This document shows, one piece after another, positions 26,831-31,772 of a DNA stretch of 31,772 nt. Source of the stretch: a virus. A model generated the notes under the pieces. That model had not been told where the DNA came from and searched no databases. It saw only the letters and a list, made by a program, of their open reading frames with translations. Each line of letters opens with the position of its first letter. Position 1 is the stretch's first letter. The DNA lies in the IMG/VR virus record IMGVR_UViG_3300009502_000141, positions 1 to 31,772 of that record, one strand, 5' to 3'. A program made the translations under genes and the position numbers.

Positions 26831-28165
26831 ATGGCTACCAGAGCTCAGAGCCCAATTGAGGTATTGGCAGAGCCTACATCCGATATTTTTAAAGCCTTCA
26901 TATTGCTAATAGAGGTTTATTTCACCCACTTGGAGAAGCCTTTTTGGCTGGATATTCTTAAAGTCCGATACGGGTTAGATGGCTCTGAGCCCCGAACCTT
27001 GTCTGAAGTTGGTGAGAAATATAAAATAACCAGGGAACGAGTTCGACAAATTGTTTTTGTCATCATACATCAGCTAAAAAAGTTAATGGAAGGGAAATCT
27101 TTAAAAACTCCTCGGATTGTCTGTAAGACTAATAAGACTCTGTTCGAATTATTTGAGAAGAATATGGAAAACAGGAATTTCATAACTAAAGAAGATACCC
27201 TTCATATTTTGAAGAGTTATGCGACAACTAATAAGGAGAGCCTCGTGGTTTTTCTTATGGATGTTTATGGGTATCAATATGGTGAAATTGGGGGGTCTTT
27301 CTTTTTTTATAAAGCATCCAATATTTTTGAGATAAAGAAGAAGATTAAGTCTCTCAGGGCTTGTCTGTCTAAAAAAACCCAGTATACTCTTGAAGAGGAC
27401 ATTAAAAAAGAATTGGGTGCGCTTCCTGAAGACCTGGCATTTTATTTTAGCTTTATGCCTGATATGGAGAGTAAAAAGGACTCTAACGGGGTATGGTATC
27501 GTTTTCCTTTGAAAGATCTTTACAGTCTTGCTCATTGTGTATATCGCATTTTAGATGAAACAGGATACCCCATGCATCTTACGGAGCTGGGGGCTGCTTT
27601 ATCCAAGGCGGGTGTTTCGTATAGTGAGGATAGCCTGCACATTTTATGTAATTATAAAGGGCTTGGTATTGAGTCCATAGGTAGGACTGGTCGTTGGGTT
27701 TTGACTAAATGGAAAATGAATACCGCGACTATTCCGGAGCTGCTGGAGCAGACTTTTATGTCTGTAAACAGACCTTTGAGGCTTCAGCAGTTAGTTGCTA
27801 TGCTTAATAAGATCCGTGATATTACTCCAGGTGCTGTGTCCAGCAGCCTTTCTACATACAGGGATAAATTCATTCAGTATTCTGACGGTTCTTACGGAAT
27901 GAAGGATTGGAAATTAAAGAGGCCGGAGAAGATTAAAAGGGTACATGAGTATAAGCATCAGATGAAAAAGGACGACATTGTTGATACTGCAATAAGTATC
28001 ATTAAAAACAATGAGGGTAGAATGCTGTTGACTGACCTGATAGATAAATTAGGGGATTACAGTCGACCTACTATATACGCCTCTTTGAGCCAAAGATCCG
28101 ATTTGTTTTTTAAAGAGCGTTTCATGGGCAGGAGAAGCTGTTACATCAAACTGGTGGGAAAATGA
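26831..28165 (+). CDS. Sigma-70 region 4-like transcription factor with extra winged-helix repeats
   Basis: A 444-residue protein. ATG 26831 is chosen because AAAGG precedes it and it lies 19 bases after the previous stop; starts at 26765 or 26780 would overlap that gene. Residues 55-73 (RTLSEVGEKYKITRERVRQI) match the helix-turn-helix of sigma-70 region 4, which binds the -35 element. No region 2 is visible. The C-terminal part holds at least two HARE-HTH/RpoE-delta-like modules (SLAHCVYRILDETGYPMHLT; LLEQTFMSVNRPLRLQQLVA) and a final winged-helix-like IISIIKNNEGRMLLTDLIDK-type unit. It may direct host polymerase to phage promoters such as the TAATAATCTCTTAATACAT elements; this link is inferred. 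Confidence 0.75.
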   Translation: MATRAQSPIEVLAEPTSDIFKAFILLIEVYFTHLEKPFWLDILKVRYGLDGSEPRTLSEVGEKYKITRERVRQIVFVIIHQLKKLMEGKSLKTPRIVCKTNKTLFELFEKNMENRNFITKEDTLHILKSYATTNKESLVVFLMDVYGYQYGEIGGSFFFYKASNIFEIKKKIKSLRACLSKKTQYTLEEDIKKELGALPEDLAFYFSFMPDMESKKDSNGVWYRFPLKDLYSLAHCVYRILDETGYPMHLTELGAALSKAGVSYSEDSLHILCNYKGLGIESIGRTGRWVLTKWKMNTATIPELLEQTFMSVNRPLRLQQLVAMLNKIRDITPGAVSSSLSTYRDKFIQYSDGSYGMKDWKLKRPEKIKRVHEYKHQMKKDDIVDTAISIIKNNEGRMLLTDLIDKLGDYSRPTIYASLSQRSDLFFKERFMGRRSCYIKLVGK

Positions 28166-28887
28166 TTGATATTTTCATGACGAGTTTCTTCAGATATGAC
28201 TTTACCCTTGAATCTATCAATAAAATTAATGAGCGGACAGAGCCCGGGTCTTTTCAGATTCACGTATTTGATAACGGTAGTGACCTTAATACCCAAAAAA
28301 GTCTTTTCGAGTTATTGGCCAATAAAAAGATTGTGTCTCTTCATTTAGATTCCAGAAATACGGGCTGTCTTTATAACAAGCTTGTGTTTCATTCTATGGT
28401 AGAGACCTCAAGTAAGTATTACGTGGTTACTGACAATGACGTCTTTCCGCCTGCGCTTACCCCGTCCTGGTTGACTCAAATGACTGGAATAATGGATAGG
28501 CACATGGAGATAGCATTCCTTGCCCCTCAATTACCTCCTACGTGGCTTCAGGAGCCCTATAAGTCCTTAGAGGACGTTGTGTACTGCAAGGCAGTAGGGA
28601 ACACGTTTAAAATGGTTCGTAGGGCCCTTTTTCCTCCAGTACAGCAGCATCTTAATACCTTTGGGGATGATGGTCAAGTTTGTCAGCTGACGGCCGAAAG
28701 AGGCTGGAAGACGGCCTTTTGCAAGGACATCTTCTGTTGGCATGCCGGGCAGTGCGCTAATTGGGGATATAAACCAGAAGAAATTGCTCACGATCCTAGA
28801 AAAGCGGGCTATGGGGCACCTTTTATTTACAGTCCCGTAAACTCTCTGACTTATGAGCCCCCGAGTTCTCTTAAGCCGAATATATAG
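28162..28887 (+). CDS. GT-A fold glycosyltransferase (family 2-like)
   Basis: A 241-residue protein starting in an ATGA overlap. MIDIFMTSFFRYDFTLESIN, then HVFDNGSD, then YYVVTDNDVFPP form the N-terminal nucleotide-sugar fold with a DxD-like TDND motif that holds the metal. The middle includes FLAPQLPPTWLQE and NTFGDDGQVCQLTAERGWKT, typical acceptor-side elements of family 2-like enzymes. No membrane helices. Its sugar donor and acceptor are unknown. It is the last + strand gene and converges with sugar-related genes on the opposite strand, so a shared role in glycan synthesis is likely. Confidence 0.8.
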   Translation: MIDIFMTSFFRYDFTLESINKINERTEPGSFQIHVFDNGSDLNTQKSLFELLANKKIVSLHLDSRNTGCLYNKLVFHSMVETSSKYYVVTDNDVFPPALTPSWLTQMTGIMDRHMEIAFLAPQLPPTWLQEPYKSLEDVVYCKAVGNTFKMVRRALFPPVQQHLNTFGDDGQVCQLTAERGWKTAFCKDIFCWHAGQCANWGYKPEEIAHDPRKAGYGAPFIYSPVNSLTYEPPSSLKPNI

Positions 28888-29650
28888 ATATGTCGCTGGT
28901 CCATCCATGACCTATTGAGAAGGCCTCTATATATTTAAATCCCGCAGATTGAGCCACTTCTGTTAGATAGTCACGACTGAAATAATGTACGTGTTCCTGA
29001 ATTTTTTCTGATTTGATAATTTCTATTTCTTCTGAAGATGCAGTGAATCTTCCTGTCGGAACAGTTATTATTAAATATCCAGAATCTTTTAGCAGTGATT
29101 TAGCCTTTTTTAAGACGGTCAAAGGATCGATAACGTGCTCTAGAACTTCTGCAATAACAGCACAGTCATATTTTCTATCTGTAGTGAAATCTTCAATCAT
29201 GCTGTTTATGAAGTCTATCCCTGATATATTGAAATGACTTACGGCTCTTTGGCAGAGGTCGTAATAACAGGTAGCCAGTTCTACGCCAGTTCCTTTAGTT
29301 ATTACCCCTTTGAGTTTGCCGGCGAACAGTAAATAGCCCGCCCGTGATCCTATATCAAGTAGGTCTTTGACGTTGTATTTTTTCATTAGTTGTAAAACAG
29401 CTTCTAATCTAGGATCCAGATTAAAGCCGTTATGGTATTCAGGAGGGAACTCAAGTTTAAGGGGCTTCTGCCATAGATAGAGTTCTTTAAAAAGGTCTAT
29501 ATTGGTTATATGAGCTTTTCTACTTGCTATGAAAGCGGATAACTCTTTGTCGTCTGAGAAATTTTTCAGATCCCCTAGAGATATCCGAGTCCATTCCTCT
29601 GGTGATAGTTGTTTCACGTAAGCCTGACTAAAAAAATAAGGTGTTTTCAA
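28871..29650 (-). CDS. Class I SAM-dependent methyltransferase, 5' end apparently frameshifted
   Basis: A 259-codon frame whose only possible start here is TTG at 29650. Motif I LLDIGSRAGYLLFAGKL, CAVIAEVLEHVIDPLTVLKK and GYLIITVPTGRF identify a Methyltransf_11/23-type enzyme, and the C-terminus EHVHYFSRDYLTEVAQSAGF fits sugar or small-molecule O-methyltransferases. The N-terminal sequence before PYFFSQAYVKQLSPEEW continues in another frame upstream (see 29628-29761), with an A run of seven at 29630-29636 (T7 on this strand) at the switch. Full length would be about 297 residues. The 3' end overlaps the convergent glycosyltransferase gene by 17 bases, with no terminator visible. Confidence 0.75.
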   Translation of the reverse strand: MKTPYFFSQAYVKQLSPEEWTRISLGDLKNFSDDKELSAFIASRKAHITNIDLFKELYLWQKPLKLEFPPEYHNGFNLDPRLEAVLQLMKKYNVKDLLDIGSRAGYLLFAGKLKGVITKGTGVELATCYYDLCQRAVSHFNISGIDFINSMIEDFTTDRKYDCAVIAEVLEHVIDPLTVLKKAKSLLKDSGYLIITVPTGRFTASSEEIEIIKSEKIQEHVHYFSRDYLTEVAQSAGFKYIEAFSIGHGWTSDISIYSA

Positions 29651-29761
29651 AATAATGCTGATTAGTGCCCATATTCTTTAAATAGTCATAATACATGTGT
29701 ATGGGTTTTTCAGTTTTATTTATGGGTATAAAAGTAGTCCATAATTGAACCTGTCGTTCAT
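29628..29761 (-). pseudogene. Displaced 5' part of the methyltransferase gene
   Basis: On the minus strand, an AAAAGGAG ribosome-binding site (about 29767-29774) precedes ATG 29761, exactly where a coupled gene should begin, yet that frame stops after 13 codons. A neighbouring frame reads NERQVQLWTTFIPINKTEKP, then IHMYYDYLKNMGTNQHYFEN and TLFF, stopping after the T7 run. One inserted base near 29755 and one T fewer in the T7 run would join ATG 29761 to this segment and then to the methyltransferase. Two indels are needed, so sequence error or decay is probable. Confidence 0.6.
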
Positions 29762-29772
29762 TGGTGCTCCTT

Positions 29773-30342
29773 TTACATGGGTGTTATTATTAGGAAACCC
29801 TGATGTCTGAAATCCCTGGTAATATTGTGCGTGCCTTTAAAGTACTGCTCTATGAAACCTGTCCCTGACTTAGGCTTTCCAATATCGATGTCCCCTAGCT
29901 GGTAATTTCCATTTTCATAGAATCTCAGGTCATCAATAATCAGACTGTCTTTGCATCCTTTACGGTACTTTTCGATGATTTTTAATTCCCTGTCTAAGGG
30001 CATGTTTTCCTCATCGTACACATAATTACCGTAACCTTTACCAAATCCGAAATCTATGCCCGGGAAATGGGCATCCATCCAGAATAAAATACGGTCGGTT
30101 TCGCCAATTGTAGGGAGAATGGTATCAAGGACCTCTACGGAGTTACCGAGATGAAATGTAACCCGCAGATCTTTGATTTTGTCCATTGAATAATTCCTGA
30201 GTTCGGGAATTATTTCAATGGTATGAATTTTTTCAAAAGTGGACTGACAGGCGTGCTCGAGACCCGTTCCCTGTCCGGTACCCGTTTCGATAAAAACGTT
30301 ACAATTGAACCTTTTCAGGTCATGCTGATTTAGTTCACCCAT
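29773..30342 (-). CDS. Class I methyltransferase-fold protein
   Basis: A 189-residue protein whose start overlaps the end of the dehydratase gene by eight bases. NVFIETGTGQGTGLEHACQS is a class I SAM-binding motif I in the 'ETGTG.G' form, HTIEIIPELRNYSMDKIKD gives the acidic end of strand 2, and RILFWMDAHFPGIDFG plus SLIIDDLRFYENG follow as strands 4 and 5. The FkbM-like and related TylF-like groups look similar and act on sugars. The acceptor is unknown; the neighbours point to a deoxysugar. Confidence 0.65.
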   Translation of the reverse strand: MGELNQHDLKRFNCNVFIETGTGQGTGLEHACQSTFEKIHTIEIIPELRNYSMDKIKDLRVTFHLGNSVEVLDTILPTIGETDRILFWMDAHFPGIDFGFGKGYGNYVYDEENMPLDRELKIIEKYRKGCKDSLIIDDLRFYENGNYQLGDIDIGKPKSGTGFIEQYFKGTHNITRDFRHQGFLIITPM

Positions 30343-31321
30343 TTTTTATTTTGTACTCCCAGTAGTTGAAGAGGTCTATTAAGGTCTGTTCTATTTCTAT
30401 TTCGGGCTTCCATCCAGTTATAGACTGAAGAAGCGTCGTATCTCCGTGCTGATAGAAAATATCATGTTTTCTGTAGAGGTCCGGGTGAATTTTCTTCTCT
30501 GCTTTAACCTTGGCGATTTCAATTAACTTATCCGTGAAAAAGGCCATTTTTCTTGGGACTTCTCCGCAGATGTTAAAAGCCTTCCCGTTACTGTCTTTAC
30601 TCAGCATCAACAGATAATATGCTTTAACAACGTCTCGGACATCAAGCACCACTCTGGTTGTGTCCAGGTTGCCAATATCAAGGATATTGTCACTTTTGGC
30701 TCCAGATTTTATTAAAGCCAGACGGTATGCATCTGATGATATGGAGAAGTTTTTTCCTCTTCTCGGGCCCGTGTGCGAAAAAGACCTGGTGATGAATCCG
30801 TTAAGATACCCGTTTCTCATTCTTTCCTGCATATAGAGGTCAATTGCTGCCTTTGAAACACCGTAAGGGTTTGCGGGCTGTATGAAATCCTCTTCGGTTA
30901 TTTTTCTGCCGTCCATGCCGATGTTTCCATAGACCTCAGAAGTTGAGCAGAACATGAACTTACAGGTGTCTTTCTGAGTTTCAGTAATAGCGTTTATGAG
31001 GTTCGCCGATCCCTCAATATTTGTGGTAAAGGTTAATTCAGGGTCTTTGAAAGATGTGGGTGGGTGAGACTGGGCGCCAAGATGAAAGACCCCGTCAAAT
31101 TTATAGTTTTTGAAGACATTAACAACATTGTGATTGTTGGTGATGTCGCAGTTTAAGAAAGTGATTTTGTTGAAGACATTGACGTTTACGGTGTCTAAAA
31201 TATCCGTCTCCCGCCCGTTAGAGCATCTTATTGCTCCGAAGACTTCGTGCCCTTCCTTATCCAGGAGGTTGGCTAGATGGGGCCCTGCAAAACCGGTAAT
31301 GCCCGTGATTAAAAATCTCAT
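30335..31321 (-). CDS. GDP-mannose 4,6-dehydratase-like SDR enzyme
   Basis: A 328-residue extended short-chain dehydrogenase. The NADP-binding GITGFAGPHLANLL (Gly7, Gly10, Gly13) is followed by FLNCDITNNHNV, GVFHLGAQSHPPTSF, the active-site CSTSEVYG and NPYGVSKAA with the Tyr-X-X-X-Lys pair, and RSFSHTGPRRG, close to the 'R..NH.GPG.G' of GDP-mannose 4,6-dehydratase and the related GDP-4-keto-6-deoxymannose reductase. The product would be GDP-4-keto-6-deoxy-mannose (precursor of fucose, D-rhamnose or colitose) or GDP-D-rhamnose. AAGGAG precedes its start. It leads the minus-strand operon with two methyltransferases. Confidence 0.85.
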   Translation of the reverse strand: MRFLITGITGFAGPHLANLLDKEGHEVFGAIRCSNGRETDILDTVNVNVFNKITFLNCDITNNHNVVNVFKNYKFDGVFHLGAQSHPPTSFKDPELTFTTNIEGSANLINAITETQKDTCKFMFCSTSEVYGNIGMDGRKITEEDFIQPANPYGVSKAAIDLYMQERMRNGYLNGFITRSFSHTGPRRGKNFSISSDAYRLALIKSGAKSDNILDIGNLDTTRVVLDVRDVVKAYYLLMLSKDSNGKAFNICGEVPRKMAFFTDKLIEIAKVKAEKKIHPDLYRKHDIFYQHGDTTLLQSITGWKPEIEIEQTLIDLFNYWEYKIKNG

Positions 31322-31339
31322 GAAAAAACTCCTTGAGGG

Positions 31340-31772
31340 TTAGAGGCTATACAGATCGTTATCATACATATGGTATCTGACTTTTTGACTGTACTCGAAT
31401 AAAAAGCTTCTTATACTGGAAGATGTAAGATCACTGTTTTCCAGAAATTTTTTCGCCAGTAAATGACCTTTAGGAATAAGGGCGAAGGTGCTGAACATAT
31501 GCATCAATGCCTCTAATTTATCCTTGTAGGTCTCTTGTTCTTCTTTCGACATCCAGGCATCGGGATTATTTTTGGTTAAAGACTCCCCTACCCATTTTCT
31601 GGGAAAATCGAGAACAGATCTGATTCTGTAGCTGTCTTTAGGAATATCACTATTATTTCCTGTGTAATATCCATGTTTTTGACAGTACTTTTCTAATTTT
31701 GTTCCTCTGTAAGGGGCAAGTGTGGAGGCCCATGCAATGCTGGGTAGCCCTGTCTGCTCCCTGAGCAGGACA
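31340..31772 (-). CDS. Unidentified protein, 5' end outside the window
   Basis: The frame is open from the right window edge to the stop at 31340-31342, about 143 codons. The visible part reads REQTGLPSIAWASTLAPYRG, KYCQKHGYYTGNN, DFPRKWVGESLTKNNPDAW, then a helical EEQETYKDKLEALMHMFSTF and an end SQKVRYHMYDNDLYSL. An internal ATG at 31552 is probably not the start because the frame and its composition continue upstream. No motif is recognised. It lies 18 bases upstream of the dehydratase gene and should belong to the same sugar operon. Confidence 0.65.
   Translation of the reverse strand, partial: VLLREQTGLPSIAWASTLAPYRGTKLEKYCQKHGYYTGNNSDIPKDSYRIRSVLDFPRKWVGESLTKNNPDAWMSKEEQETYKDKLEALMHMFSTFALIPKGHLLAKKFLENSDLTSSSIRSFLFEYSQKVRYHMYDNDLYSL

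Overview
This window is a segment of a large tailed (Caudoviricetes-type) bacteriophage genome. It holds portal, prohead protease, an acidic scaffold-like protein, a capsid decoration-like protein and an HK97-fold major capsid protein in the usual head-module order, next to fibre and appendage genes. Genes are tightly packed with ATGA or TGATG overlaps and many clear AGGAGG-type ribosome binding sites, which argues against hosts with weak Shine-Dalgarno use. The host cannot be named from the sequence. I found no tRNA or rRNA gene and no CRISPR array.

Layout: 1-2487 carries a collagen-like fibre (5' end outside the window) and three appendage proteins. 2495-13502 is the head module: small conserved genes, an intein-containing portal, several unknown virion or assembly proteins, protease, acidic protein, decoration protein and major capsid protein, ending in a strong terminator. 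13503-17205 is an accessory block of very small genes: Lar-like zinc ribbons, a NadR-like P-loop kinase, a pilin-like peptide, a two-helix holin-like protein and a frameshifted gene. 17337-18491 is an RtcB RNA ligase. 18834-22508 holds small Cys-rich genes and an IS607-type element (TnpA serine recombinase plus TnpB-like nuclease), flanked by the two halves of one broken Lar-like gene. 22517-24569 holds more small genes and a membrane cluster ending in an SPFH/prohibitin-like lipoprotein. 24577-28165 is an intein-containing RlaP-type nucleotidyltransferase followed by a sigma-region-4 protein with extra winged-helix-like modules. From 28162 on, sugar genes follow: a glycosyltransferase on + and, convergently on -, two methyltransferases, a GDP-mannose-4,6-dehydratase-like enzyme and a partial gene at the right edge.

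How the parts may work together (inference): a repeated 15-19 base element, TAATAATCTCTTAATACAT, precedes several head genes and may be a phage-specific promoter; the sigma-like protein is the obvious candidate reader. RtcB and RlaP together suggest phage-encoded RNA repair. The deoxysugar, methyltransferase and glycosyltransferase genes could decorate the Thr-rich collagen-like fibre or another surface glycan.

Two genes appear to be broken by +1 changes in T homopolymers (near 16817 and 29630), so either sequencing error or real decay must be considered. Many small genes here are shorter than 60 codons and are easy to miss.
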